Positions 18,439 to 27,212 of a stretch of 64,000 bases of DNA are shown here, piece by piece. This stretch comes from Mariniblastus sp964414815 (GTDB taxonomy: Bacteria > Planctomycetota > Planctomycetia > Pirellulales > Pirellulaceae). The notes below the pieces were generated by a model. It saw nothing but the letters and a program-made list of their open reading frames with translations, did not search any database and was not told the origin of the DNA. Every line of letters starts with the position of its first letter. The stretch's first letter is position 1. The stretch spans positions 1 through 64,000 of the forward strand of contig CAYPXY010000018.1 in NCBI GenBank assembly GCA_964414815.1, in the 5' to 3' direction. The translations under genes and the position numbers were made by a program.

Positions 18439-19557
18439 ATGAGCCCAACCGTTTTAACATCGCGATGGACAGGAATGGTCACCCTGAGCATGGTTCTTGC
18501 CAGCCTGTTTGTGGCGGATGCCTCCGCTCAGGGGCGACGGTTTTCCAATCAGCGCCCGGCCTACGTGCCGAACCAGATGAATCGTCAACCTGGGCCGAGC
18601 GCTGCATCGCAGCCAGCAGCTGCGCCGGCCAATGCCGCCTCCAGCCATCACTCCGGTCCAGCGCATGGCCGATTCGCTCCGCTGGTGCCCGGCACTGGCA
18701 CTCCGGTCACAGAAGTGGGAGACGATTTCGAGGATCCGGCGTGGGAGTACACGTTCAACCTGCCCAAAATTTACAACCATGGCGAATCGACGCTGTCCAA
18801 AAATTTACCGGCCGGTATTTCCGTCAATGAACGATGGTACGAAGGCCCCAAACGAGGCCAGCCCGATGTGATTGAGCGAGTTCCGACACCCGAAGGAGGG
18901 CTTGCCGGCAGCACGGGAGCCTTGCTGCTGCGTTCCTTTCAGACAGGGGGACAGTATCCCACGCGTCAGCAACAACAGGATGATTTCGTCAATAACTTTG
19001 CAGGACGGATCGGCAAAGTCGATGTCTCGCGATCGCCAAGCGTCGTGACCCGTGTGTACTTTCCGCCAGTCGAGCAATGGGAGCGACGAAACGGTTGCCA
19101 TTTCGCGTTCCGGCTATCACTCGATACTGAAACACCGAGCTACCAATCGGCTGGCTTCGGCGGGAAAGTGACTCGCATCGACGAGAGCTGGCCGGGTATT
19201 TTTGTGAACCTGGAAGTCAAGAACGCTCAGCAGTCCGATGGCGAGTCCAGCCCGTACCGGGTCTACACCTGGATGAAAGCCGACGCGCGCGGGCATCAGC
19301 TTCAAGGACCAGAAATCACTCAAACGGGATGGTGGACGTTCGGTATGAGCCTTACGCCCGACGGCTATGTCCACTATTATGCAAAGCCGGGAGTCGACGA
19401 TTTGACCGAAGCGGATCTCATCACGTCCAGCCTGCCTTACAATCAGAACGCGGTTCGGCTTCGCAATTTCTTCTTCAATGTTTGCAATGGCGACAACCAA
19501 AAAGACTGGTCCACCCCGTTCATCATTGACGATCCAACGCTTTTTGTAAACGAGTAG
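18439..19557 (+). CDS. Secreted beta-rich protein of unknown function
   Basis: 372 residues with a signal peptide (about 1-31, ending ASLFVADASAQG), then a Pro/Ala/Gln-rich linker to about residue 75, then a beta-rich domain with regular aromatic residues (ERRNGCHFAFRLSLDTE, TGWWTFGMSLTPDGYVHYY), which suggests a lectin-like jellyroll. AAAGGA before the start serves as ribosome-binding site. It lies 30 bp after the preceding secreted protein. The stop codon overlaps the first base pairs of a REP element at 19554. No function can be assigned. Confidence 0.72.
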   Translation: MSPTVLTSRWTGMVTLSMVLASLFVADASAQGRRFSNQRPAYVPNQMNRQPGPSAASQPAAAPANAASSHHSGPAHGRFAPLVPGTGTPVTEVGDDFEDPAWEYTFNLPKIYNHGESTLSKNLPAGISVNERWYEGPKRGQPDVIERVPTPEGGLAGSTGALLLRSFQTGGQYPTRQQQQDDFVNNFAGRIGKVDVSRSPSVVTRVYFPPVEQWERRNGCHFAFRLSLDTETPSYQSAGFGGKVTRIDESWPGIFVNLEVKNAQQSDGESSPYRVYTWMKADARGHQLQGPEITQTGWWTFGMSLTPDGYVHYYAKPGVDDLTEADLITSSLPYNQNAVRLRNFFFNVCNGDNQKDWSTPFIIDDPTLFVNE

Positions 19558-19715
19558 GCCGGAACAAGCAAACGCTGATTCAAGTGTGCCATTTCGTTGA
19601 TCTAACTGCGTTTGCGCTGTTCCGGCATTTATCTGAGGCGCTGCCGGAACTGCGGTCGCGTAAGTGAGAACTACGGTATTGTGGCAATTGTGCCCGCGAC
19701 CTTGTTCCGGCCTAC
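19554..19715. repeat. BIME-like REP pair, family GTAGGCCGGAACAAGC, copy 2
   Basis: Starts GTAGGCCGGAACAAGC, ends TTGTTCCGGCCTAC, and holds two back-to-back hairpins: 19557-19575 with 19608-19626, and about 19642-19658 with 19695-19712. It begins inside the stop codon of the preceding gene and ends 77 bp before the ATPase start at 19793. Its first 22 bp are the exact reverse complement of 14897-14918. Confidence 0.8.
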
Positions 19716-19792
19716 AAAATAGCGCAAACTCAAAAGATCCCAAGCCGGAGCCAAAGTGGGTTCGATTCTCGAGTTATTGCAAAGGCGTTTCC

Positions 19793-20479
19793 GTGTCCGA
19801 TTTTATTGCCAATGACATTGTCAAGGAGTATCCAACTCCCACGGAACCCCTGCGGATACTTGACGGGGTTTCGGTGGCTCTGCGTCGCAGTGAAAATCTG
19901 GCCGTGGTAGGTCCGAGCGGCAGCGGCAAAAGCACCTTTCTACATATTGCCGGAACGCTCGACACACCGACGTCCGGTTCGGTCAGTCTGTCAGGAGCCA
20001 ATCTGGCGGAGTTGACTCCGGTTGAGAAGGCGGGGTTCCGCAATCGACATATTGGATTCATTTTTCAGGAACATCATCTGCTGCCGCAATTGACGGCGCT
20101 GGAAAATGTGCTGGTCCCCGTGGCCGCCCGTCGAAAGAGCCAAACCGGATCGGGGCAACCCGCAATGGATCGAGCCAAAGAGTTGCTTGACCGAGTCGGC
20201 TTGAGTACTCGGCTGACCCATCTGCCGGGACAGCTTTCTGGGGGCGAGCGACAGCGCGTGGCGGTTGCCCGGGCCTTAATTTGTGAACCGGTGCTGATCT
20301 TGGCCGATGAGCCGACCGGCAGTCTCGATCAAGCCAACTCGGAACGGATCGGCGAACTACTGCTGGACTTGCAACAGACGGATCAGGCTATCTTGATCTG
20401 CGTGACGCACAGCGAACGGCTGGCGAGCCTGTTCCAAAAAAAAGTCCGACTCGAAGGGGGAAAATTTTTGGAGGGATGA
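19793..20479 (+). CDS. LolD/MacB-type ABC transporter ATP-binding protein
   Basis: About 228 residues. Walker A is GPSGSGKST, the Q-loop is FIFQEHHLLPQLTALENV, the signature is LSGGERQRVAVARAL, Walker B is LILADEPTGSLD, and the H-loop is CVTHSERLA. Sequence style and length fit LolD, which releases outer-membrane lipoproteins, or a MacB-type ATPase. I chose the GTG at 19793 (VSDFIANDIVKEY) with AAAGG upstream; a longer frame starting at 19664 would read through the REP element and is unlikely. No permease gene is adjacent: lexA follows on the opposite strand 4 bp later, so the partner lies elsewhere. Confidence 0.88.
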   Translation: MSDFIANDIVKEYPTPTEPLRILDGVSVALRRSENLAVVGPSGSGKSTFLHIAGTLDTPTSGSVSLSGANLAELTPVEKAGFRNRHIGFIFQEHHLLPQLTALENVLVPVAARRKSQTGSGQPAMDRAKELLDRVGLSTRLTHLPGQLSGGERQRVAVARALICEPVLILADEPTGSLDQANSERIGELLLDLQQTDQAILICVTHSERLASLFQKKVRLEGGKFLEG

Positions 20480-20483
20480 GGGA

Positions 20484-21089
20484 TCATCCATTCAATATTC
20501 TCACCACGCCGACCACCACGCCTGTTACCTTCACGTCGTTGGAATAGATTGGCTTCATGGATGGGTTGGCGGGCTGCAGGCGAATCCGGTTCTTTTCTGG
20601 AAACCAGTACTTGAGCGTTGTCTCTCCTTCACTGGTGGTGGCCACGACAATATCGCCTTTGCTGGCGGTGTGGCGTTTTTCCACGACCACATAGTCGCCG
20701 TCTGCGATAGAAGCATCGATCATAGAATCACCACTGACTTGCAACAGAAACGTCCCCTTGCGAGTCCAAAGATTTCCGATATCGACCCGCTCGATGTTTT
20801 CGATCCCTTCCATCAGGGCTCCGGCGGCAACGCGGCCGGCAAGTGGAAGTCCTTCGATTTCCTGGGCGACTTCTTTCGAAAGCGTAATCGATCTTGAATG
20901 TCGGCTCTTCCGCTGGATCAACCCTTTCTTTTCCAGTGTCTTCAAATGGCAGGCAACACCATGTGGAGAACTGATCCCCATTTCGGCGCCGATTTCGCGA
21001 ATCGTGGGACCGTAACCCTGAGTTTGGATTGTAGAACGGATGAAATCAAAAATCCGTCGCTGTTTGGGAGTGAGTTGATCCTGGAGCAT
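20484..21089 (-). CDS. lexA: LexA SOS repressor
   Basis: 201 residues. The N-terminal winged helix-turn-helix includes LTPKQRRIFDFIRST and PTIREIGAEMGISSPHGV. The self-cleavage Ala-Gly bond is A89-G90 in RVAAGAL. The Ser/Lys dyad is S122 in VSGDSMIDA and K160 in TTLKYW, both at the expected spacing. It represses DNA-repair genes until RecA filaments trigger self-cleavage. The 3' end nearly touches the convergent LolD-like gene. A promoter with a possible LexA site lies at 21148-21176, which fits autoregulation. Confidence 0.96.
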   Translation of the reverse strand: MLQDQLTPKQRRIFDFIRSTIQTQGYGPTIREIGAEMGISSPHGVACHLKTLEKKGLIQRKSRHSRSITLSKEVAQEIEGLPLAGRVAAGALMEGIENIERVDIGNLWTRKGTFLLQVSGDSMIDASIADGDYVVVEKRHTASKGDIVVATTSEGETTLKYWFPEKNRIRLQPANPSMKPIYSNDVKVTGVVVGVVRILNG

Positions 21090-21147
21090 GCTAATTCTGT
21101 TTCGGTTGCGATCGTGTCATTGAATCGTAACATCGTCGCCTTGACCT

Positions 21148-21176
21148 ATTATACAAATGTTCAGGCTCTTGGTCGA
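21148..21176 (-). promoter_or_regulatory. Putative lexA promoter with overlapping GAAC-N4-GTAT site
   Basis: On the minus strand, a perfect TATAAT (21153 to 21148) is preceded by a 17-bp spacer and TCGACC (21176 to 21171), which matches TTGACA at four of six positions. GAACATTTGTAT (21162 to 21151) overlaps the -10 box and resembles the Gram-positive LexA consensus GAAC-N4-GTTC with two mismatches. The LexA site of this lineage is not known to me, so the operator call is weak. Confidence 0.4.
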
Positions 21177-21377
21177 TGGACACTCAACTGCCTGTTAAGA
21201 TGTAGCGAATATGTCGATTGTCTGGGTCGGTTCGAAAAATCCGTTTGTTTTTGACATGCGGAATTTGACTTTTGCACGTGTCATCCCGATTAAACCGACT
21301 GGAAGCCAGTTTATCAACGTTCCCGCGTGGCTTCCTCCCGTTTGGTAACGACGTTTTTCGATCAGGAGTTGACACAG

Positions 21378-22499
21378 ATGTCAAAGAATTTTCTCGCTGC
21401 AATCGCCGGTTGCCTCATGTGTGCAACCAGTTCGTTTGCTCAATATCAGCAGCCCTACCAACCTCAGCAGTCCGCATACCCTTATGCCTCGCCTCAGCAG
21501 GCCTGGAACGGAGTGTCGGCACCCAGTCCTACACCAGCCGTCTATCGCCAGCCACAGCAGGCTTGGGGTCAGCCCCAGCAAGGTCCTGTGACGTCCTGGT
21601 CCTCCGCACGATTCCGCCAGGGGCCGGATGATATCGCGATCCAGCCTCGTGACCCGGCCCCCCAATCCGTCGCTGGCACCCCGCAAACGTCGCCCGCTTA
21701 TTCGCAAGTACCCACCCTGGTTGCACCGACCTGCGGAGCCGACTACAGTTGCGACGGCGGGCATGGACACGGAGGCTATGCGGGGCAGGCCTATGGAAAT
21801 GGAACGTATTTCGATGCAGGAGATGATTGTGGCTGCGGATCTCCCCGCCGTCGTGTCGGACGCAATTATTTCGAAGGTCGCCAGGCATGCGGAGGGCAGG
21901 CTTGTGATCTCGGCGACTCATGCGGTTGCTGCAACGACCGCTATCTGAAACTGTTTGGCGGCTGGAACTGGCTCAACGATACAACCGACGACCGAGTGGG
22001 CACGAACAGTCCCTTCGCGGGCAGTGCCCTTGAGTGGAATGAAGGCTGGGTAGTTGGCGGGGCCTTCGGCAAGCGATTATCACAAAATCTTTCTGCCGAG
22101 CTTGAGGTTGCCTATCGAAACAATACGCCCGACGCGATGGCCGGCTTACCCGGTGTGGATGTCAGCGGGCACATCAACGCTTATTCCTTGATGGGCAATC
22201 TGGTTTACGAATTGGGCCAAGTCGCAGGTCTGCAGCCCTACATCGGGGGCGGTATCGGGTTGGGCTTTATCGAAGGTGATTTGACGATCGGTGGATTCCC
22301 GTTCGATGTCGATGATTCATCGTTTGCCTATCAGGGAATCGTTGGTGTCAGCCGCCAACTGTCCGCACGAGCCAAGCTGTTTGGCGAATACCGCTACTTT
22401 GCAGCAACCGATGTCGATGTCGACATGGGGGGATTCGGATCGTTCACGACCGACTACGAAGCGAACAACTTTATTGTCGGGTTGCAGTTTACTCGCTAG
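21378..22499 (+). CDS. Outer-membrane beta-barrel protein with Gln/Pro-rich and Cys-rich N-terminal region
   Basis: 373 residues from the ATG at 21378, chosen because AGGAG stands nine bases upstream and a signal peptide follows at once (KNFLAAIAGCLMCATSSFAQ). Residues of about 20-130 are rich in Q, P, Y and A. A Cys-rich stretch follows (CGADYSCDGGHGHGG, DDCGCGS, DSCGCCNDR). The last 180 residues are eight or so amphipathic strands of OmpA/opacity type (YLKLFGGWNWL, GWVVGGAFGKRL, LFGEYRYFAATDV, FIVGLQF). The chain ends FTR rather than in a terminal Phe. It is probably a structural or adhesin-like surface protein. The gene is divergent from lexA. Confidence 0.82.
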   Translation: MSKNFLAAIAGCLMCATSSFAQYQQPYQPQQSAYPYASPQQAWNGVSAPSPTPAVYRQPQQAWGQPQQGPVTSWSSARFRQGPDDIAIQPRDPAPQSVAGTPQTSPAYSQVPTLVAPTCGADYSCDGGHGHGGYAGQAYGNGTYFDAGDDCGCGSPRRRVGRNYFEGRQACGGQACDLGDSCGCCNDRYLKLFGGWNWLNDTTDDRVGTNSPFAGSALEWNEGWVVGGAFGKRLSQNLSAELEVAYRNNTPDAMAGLPGVDVSGHINAYSLMGNLVYELGQVAGLQPYIGGGIGLGFIEGDLTIGGFPFDVDDSSFAYQGIVGVSRQLSARAKLFGEYRYFAATDVDVDMGGFGSFTTDYEANNFIVGLQFTR

Positions 22500-22548
22500 C
22501 CATTCAGACGACCCCCGATCGTTTGTTTGTTGTAGTCCATAAAAACTG

Positions 22549-22838
22549 AAACCGTTTAGCCGCAAGCCGTCGGGGATTGCCGCCAAAAACATACTGCAAT
22601 ACCGAAATTGCTCAATCGGCAATCCCCAAAGGCGCACGGGGGCACCGGTTTGCATGTATGTTGAAGGCAGGCAGGTTGGTTATAGGGAGGCCATCCCCTG
22701 CCGTCGCGCCTGCGCCGACCATCACTGGATTTCTGGCTTCAATCGCTAGATGATCCGCTTCTTAAGGTAACGACAAAAAACCACTGGCAGTCGGCTTCGG
22801 CTTGCGGCTAAACATTTTGGCTTGACCTAAACGGTTAC
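22549..22838. repeat. 300-bp interspersed element, copy B, reverse orientation
   Basis: Reverse-complement relative of the elements at 8825 and 37879: it starts with AAACCGTTTAGCCGCAAGCC, carries CCTGCCGTCGCGCCTGCGCCGACC in the middle, and ends GGCTTGCGGCTAAAC...CGGTTAC. It is a little shorter and more divergent than the other two. It occupies most of the gap between the barrel gene and the terminator at 22851. Confidence 0.8.
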
Positions 22839-22850
22839 GAAAGACCTTCA

Positions 22851-22892
22851 AACGAAAAAAGTCCGATGAAAACTCATCGGACTTTTTTCGTT
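22851..22892. terminator. Strong bidirectional Rho-independent terminator
   Basis: A perfect 19-bp stem, 22851-22869 with 22874-22892, and a four-base loop AAAC. The stem core is AGTCCGATGA/TCATCGGACT, flanked by A6 and T6, so it can work on both strands. It lies 37 bp beyond the stop of the minus-strand peptidase gene and downstream of the plus-strand barrel gene. Confidence 0.92.
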
Positions 22893-22929
22893 CTTTGGTT
22901 CCGTTGTGGGAGACGGAATCCATTCCATT

Positions 22930-25572
22930 CTACTTTCTCGTTTTGACCATCGTTGCATTACTCAACTGAGGCAGCACCTGTTCACTGCGGATAAGTGTTC
23001 GCGAATCGGCATCCACCCACCAAGTCGTCTTGGCGTTGGGATTTTCGACTTCGCTGAGTACGATCATGACGCAATCACGGTCGTTCAGCTTCTCACGTCC
23101 GGCAACTTGCAGGCGTGACACCACCGTCTTCTGCTGTTCCAGGCTGACGACGTTGACGATCCATTCCAGGTTGTCTTCAAGGGGCAGGCTGGCGACGATC
23201 AAGTCCTGAACGGGGCCGCTGGCCAGCAAAGCGCCTTCAAATTCAACCTGACTTTTCTCACCGGCAGCGATGAGTTCAATCTGGCCATCGCCGTAGTTGA
23301 CCTCGATTTGCGTGGGACCTTGCTCAACCGACTGAGAACGGGGACGCAGTGCATCATCAAAGGTTGCGGAGCTGCTCATTTTGACAGGCAATCCGGAGAT
23401 CTCATCTGAAATCAGCCAGTGTTCATCCCCCTCTGTAATCGTTCGCTTGAGCGCCATTGGAATTTCCTGACCTTGGATGGTCAGTTTGACCTCCCAGTCT
23501 TCTTCTCCAGCCTTGAGCGTGGGCAAGGTCAGCGCGGGCAGCGCCGGGACCACCTTCAACGAACTTGCCGGTGTATAAGTCACCGAATCAATAGCGACTT
23601 TCAGTTCGTTCAGACGCTGGGCCACATTGTCGGGCATATCCGACTGATAGCGTCCGCCCAGTTTTTCGGACAGAAATCGTTCGACTTCCGCATACATGGC
23701 CATCCGATTCACCGGCTTGGCAAAACCATGTCCTTCATCGCCGGCCAACAAGTAGCTGACATCGTGACCTCGATCGCGAAGGGCGATCACGATCTGATCG
23801 GCTTCCGCCTGTTTGACGCGCGGGTCATTGGCGCCCTGAATGATCAGCAGCGGGCGGATGATCTTGTCGGCGCTGAACAGCGGGCTTGATTCACGGATGC
23901 GTTCTCGGCCTTCTTCGGTTCGCGGATCGCCGGTCATCGCGTAAAGAAATGCTCGTGCAGGCTCCCAATACGGCGGCACCGAATCCAGAAGGGTGAAAAT
24001 ATTGCTTGGCCCGACAATGTCCACACCGCAGGCATAGAGTTCAGGTGTAAAAGCCAGCCCGGCCAGCGTTGCATAGCCACCGTAGCTGCCTCCCATGATG
24101 CAGACGCGATCCTTGTCCGCAATTCCTTGATCGATCAGGTACCTGACTCCCCAGGTGATGTCGTCCTGCATCAGTTTTCCCCATTGCAAGTCTCCCGCGT
24201 TGAGGAACGCTTTTCCGTATCCACCGCTGGCACGGAAGTTGGGTTGCAACACGGCGTAGCCACGATTGGCAAGAAACTGAGCCTCTGCATCGAATCCCCA
24301 ATGATCGCGAGGTCCTTTCGGACCGCCGTGAACCAATACCACCAGCGGCAAGTTTTTTGGCTGAGCGCCCGCAGGAATGGTCAGATAGCCTGGAATCTCC
24401 AGCCCATCGCTACTCTTATAGCGGACAGGTAGCATCGGAGCGAGATATTGCTCGACTTCCTTCAGTTCCGGTCGAGGCGTGTACTGATGGATCAGATCGC
24501 GGGTGGTGGCATCAAAGAACCAGGATTCGGCAGCGTACTTATCCCCCGTGACTGAAATCAGAAACTTGCTGTAGTCCAGAGTAGAACTGGAGAAATCGAC
24601 TTCGCGGCCGGGAAACTTCGATTTCAGGAAGTTGTAATTGTCTTCCCAGACCTTGTTCTTCCAGTAGTATCGCGTTTGGTCATCCGTGTAGGACGACGAA
24701 ATGATTTGGCGGGTGTTCTGGTCGATACTCAATCCGCCGAAATCAACCCGATTTTCTGGATCACTTTCCAGCAGCGTCAGTTTCTTGGTTTCAGGGTTCA
24801 TCAAATAAAGCGTTGTCAGATCCAACTCGCCTTTGTTGGTTTCCAGATAGAAGTTTTTGTTTTCTCGATCCCATCCGGCCACATTGAACCCTTCATCAAC
24901 GCTCGTGTCATAGATGGGCACCAGTCCGTCTTCGTCCTTTCGCAGCAATACGGTGGTGCCGTTTTCCTCCGTCCGGCTGACCAGACGCAGCCGATCGTCC
25001 CAATCGAATTCATAGCCTGTAATCCGGTCGTTGTTTTCATACAGCAGGGTCAATTCACCGGTTGAAACTTTCAGCAAGTACAGATCATGCCAGGCCTCGT
25101 CGCGACCATTGAGACCCACCCACAGCAAGTCGGGCTGGTTTCGGCTACGGTGCATGATCTGAGCCGTGACTTTATCCATCGGAGTCAGATTGCGCGACTC
25201 GGGAATCTTCCCATCAGCGGCCTGGGCTGGATCGACGGCCCAGATTTTCATTTTCTCATCACCATCGTTGTCTTTGATGTAGAGAATGTACTTGCCGTCT
25301 TCCGTCCAGACATAGCCGTAGGATGGGCGTTTGCTGTCGGTGATTGGCCGAGCATTTTCAAACGGTTCATCGAAACCCTTGACCCAGATATTCATGATCC
25401 CGTCGTAGGCCTTCATGAACGAAATGGTTTTTCCGTCCGGGCTCAGTTGCCCACCCGAGATCTGTGGATTGCCGAAGAAAAGTTCCCGATTCAGGAGCGG
25501 AGTGTCATCCGCACGCACAGTAGAAGCCATGATCAAACCAGCGATTCCAATAAGTTTCCAACAATTTTGCAT
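22930..25572 (-). CDS. S9-family prolyl oligopeptidase, secreted
   Basis: 880 residues from the ATG at 25572, which is followed by a signal peptide (QNCWKLIGIAGLIMASTVRA); upstream in-frame codons lack such a feature. Residues of about 30-370 form a beta-propeller with WD-like repeats (PDGKTISFMKAYDGIMNIW, TEDGKYILYIKDNDGDEKM). The hydrolase domain has the nucleophile motif GGSYGGYATLAG, the Asp in GANDPRVKQAEAD, and the His in DEGHGFAKP. A C-terminal extension of about 200 residues follows the peptidase domain and is beta-rich. It probably degrades peptides in the periplasm. No operon partner. Confidence 0.9.
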   Translation of the reverse strand: MQNCWKLIGIAGLIMASTVRADDTPLLNRELFFGNPQISGGQLSPDGKTISFMKAYDGIMNIWVKGFDEPFENARPITDSKRPSYGYVWTEDGKYILYIKDNDGDEKMKIWAVDPAQAADGKIPESRNLTPMDKVTAQIMHRSRNQPDLLWVGLNGRDEAWHDLYLLKVSTGELTLLYENNDRITGYEFDWDDRLRLVSRTEENGTTVLLRKDEDGLVPIYDTSVDEGFNVAGWDRENKNFYLETNKGELDLTTLYLMNPETKKLTLLESDPENRVDFGGLSIDQNTRQIISSSYTDDQTRYYWKNKVWEDNYNFLKSKFPGREVDFSSSTLDYSKFLISVTGDKYAAESWFFDATTRDLIHQYTPRPELKEVEQYLAPMLPVRYKSSDGLEIPGYLTIPAGAQPKNLPLVVLVHGGPKGPRDHWGFDAEAQFLANRGYAVLQPNFRASGGYGKAFLNAGDLQWGKLMQDDITWGVRYLIDQGIADKDRVCIMGGSYGGYATLAGLAFTPELYACGVDIVGPSNIFTLLDSVPPYWEPARAFLYAMTGDPRTEEGRERIRESSPLFSADKIIRPLLIIQGANDPRVKQAEADQIVIALRDRGHDVSYLLAGDEGHGFAKPVNRMAMYAEVERFLSEKLGGRYQSDMPDNVAQRLNELKVAIDSVTYTPASSLKVVPALPALTLPTLKAGEEDWEVKLTIQGQEIPMALKRTITEGDEHWLISDEISGLPVKMSSSATFDDALRPRSQSVEQGPTQIEVNYGDGQIELIAAGEKSQVEFEGALLASGPVQDLIVASLPLEDNLEWIVNVVSLEQQKTVVSRLQVAGREKLNDRDCVMIVLSEVENPNAKTTWWVDADSRTLIRSEQVLPQLSNATMVKTRK

Positions 25573-25877
25573 TTTTTGATTCCAGTCATTTTCAGTAACA
25601 ACCCTATTCTGTAGACAGAACAAGTTGCATGGCTGGCCGACGACCAGTCGACCACCAAAATACCGCAAGTATTCACGAAACACCAGCGGACGGATGGAGC
25701 AGAACCTCAAACCGTAAAGTGCCTTGTGAATGGTACTCCCTGTTGTCCCTCCCAGTTTCGCTTGCCAGAGAAATCAAGGGTTCAGAAAATCCATTTGATC
25801 AAGCGGAAGATGATCGATTAGGATGATGAGATGGCGGACGAACGAAAATCCAATCACCACCAGCCACGAACCACTCA
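25573..25877. other. Intergenic stretch without recognised gene
   Basis: About 305 bp between divergent genes (the S9 peptidase and the zinc-ribbon membrane protein). It must hold both promoters. I see no convincing -35/-10 pair, palindrome or short gene in it. Confidence 0.5.
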
Positions 25878-27059
25878 ATGACCCTCTGCCCGAAATGCAA
25901 TCGCGACTTTTCTGGTGTCCTGCCTGAATTGGCTGGAAAGCGGGTTCAGTGTCCCTGCGGCCACCGGCTTCGACTACCGGCCGGCCTCGATTCGACCTTA
26001 TCCGGTGATCAAGTTTCAACGTCAGATCCACGGGTTTCCAAAGACCCAAAATCTGAACCAGCCCCTTCATCGCATCGATCCGCGACCAGCCGCCGCAGCG
26101 CTATTGATTTCGAATATGATGATCTGGACGCCATCCTTGCAGGGCAGGGCAGGGCCGATACGGATTTTCATCCAGCTCCCCAAAGAGCCATCCCAGCCAT
26201 ACCAGTGGTTCAAACCAATCCCACTAGTCAATCGGCTCAGCCAGCAAGCCAGCCTGCTCCCGCCCCCAAGCAATCCACAAAGCCTCGCTCGCTTCGAAGG
26301 CCCGCATCACTTCGAAAGCCCGCTTTAGCGCCACCTTCAGAAGGACTATCGGCCGCACAGGAACCACCAGCCCGACCGACCATCGATCGTCGCAGCAGCC
26401 AGGGAAGTATTACTTCAGGCTCGATACCCGAATCATCTGTCGAATCGGCCGCGCGGTCCGAGATGGGTCATCTGGGAATTGGGTTTGTGTTTTCAGTTGT
26501 ATCTGCGGTGCTGACGTTGTTGTTTGCGTTTTGCCTGATTGCGCCGCGGCTGGTCGCTTACAACCGGGTCCCTCTCCAGGTCATATCGCAACCGGTCTCT
26601 CAGATTTACACTGGCAATTTTGGCAATGAAGAAATCTCACGAGGAAACCGCATCGGCTTTATGGGGTTGGGCTGGGTGATCACGGTGACGGGATTGTCGC
26701 TATTGGGGCTGGCGGTGTTTCAGATCGGCGGCTTGGTCATTCAGATGTTTACCCATTTGCGATTATTTCGGTGGATCGATGGCGCGATCGCAATTTGTGC
26801 CGTCGTACTGATATTCTCGCTCGTGGGCACGCTGTTCGTTCACACTGCCCACTTGGGGCACCTCCGGCGAGAATTGAATCAAGTGGTTTCTACCAACGAT
26901 ATGATTCCGGAAAGTGTTACCGTACTGCGAAAGGAATACGACCATCGGCAGACGAGCTTTATCGGATTCGTGTTGGGAACAAGCGGATTGGCGGCGGGGT
27001 TGTTTGGCCTGTCCGTGGTTCGCTTGTGGACCAGCAGCAAACCGCATCAACAGGATTGA
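25878..27059 (+). CDS. Zinc-ribbon membrane protein of unknown function
   Basis: 393 residues. The N-terminus has CPKCNRDF and then QCPCGHRLRLP, four cysteines that form a small zinc ribbon of a kind common in planctomycete proteins. A long Pro/Ser/Ala-rich linker (about 45-190) follows, then four membrane helices (about 196-222, 255-282, 290-316 and 355-380; for example GIGFVFSVVSAVLTLLFAF). No catalytic motif is visible. Its role is unknown. Confidence 0.75.
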   Translation: MTLCPKCNRDFSGVLPELAGKRVQCPCGHRLRLPAGLDSTLSGDQVSTSDPRVSKDPKSEPAPSSHRSATSRRSAIDFEYDDLDAILAGQGRADTDFHPAPQRAIPAIPVVQTNPTSQSAQPASQPAPAPKQSTKPRSLRRPASLRKPALAPPSEGLSAAQEPPARPTIDRRSSQGSITSGSIPESSVESAARSEMGHLGIGFVFSVVSAVLTLLFAFCLIAPRLVAYNRVPLQVISQPVSQIYTGNFGNEEISRGNRIGFMGLGWVITVTGLSLLGLAVFQIGGLVIQMFTHLRLFRWIDGAIAICAVVLIFSLVGTLFVHTAHLGHLRRELNQVVSTNDMIPESVTVLRKEYDHRQTSFIGFVLGTSGLAAGLFGLSVVRLWTSSKPHQQD

Positions 27060-27090
27060 TTGATGATCGACGTTTTAATTGCTGTGACTA

Positions 27091-27106
27091 CTGTGGTATA
27101 CTACAG
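27091..27106. promoter_or_regulatory. Near-palindrome, possible operator upstream of pepF
   Basis: CTGTGGTATACTACAG, a 16-bp dyad with one mismatched pair, centred on TATA and 107 bp upstream of the pepF start. It resembles a repressor site in size and symmetry. There is no further support. Confidence 0.25.
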
Positions 27107-27212
27107 GTTTGTGTTGTAGCGCCAGCCTTTGAACCAATGTCCATCGACAATCCCGTGTTACGAATCACAATTTTTACGCTGATCGGAGCGATGATTCCCA
27201 ACCCTTATACTG

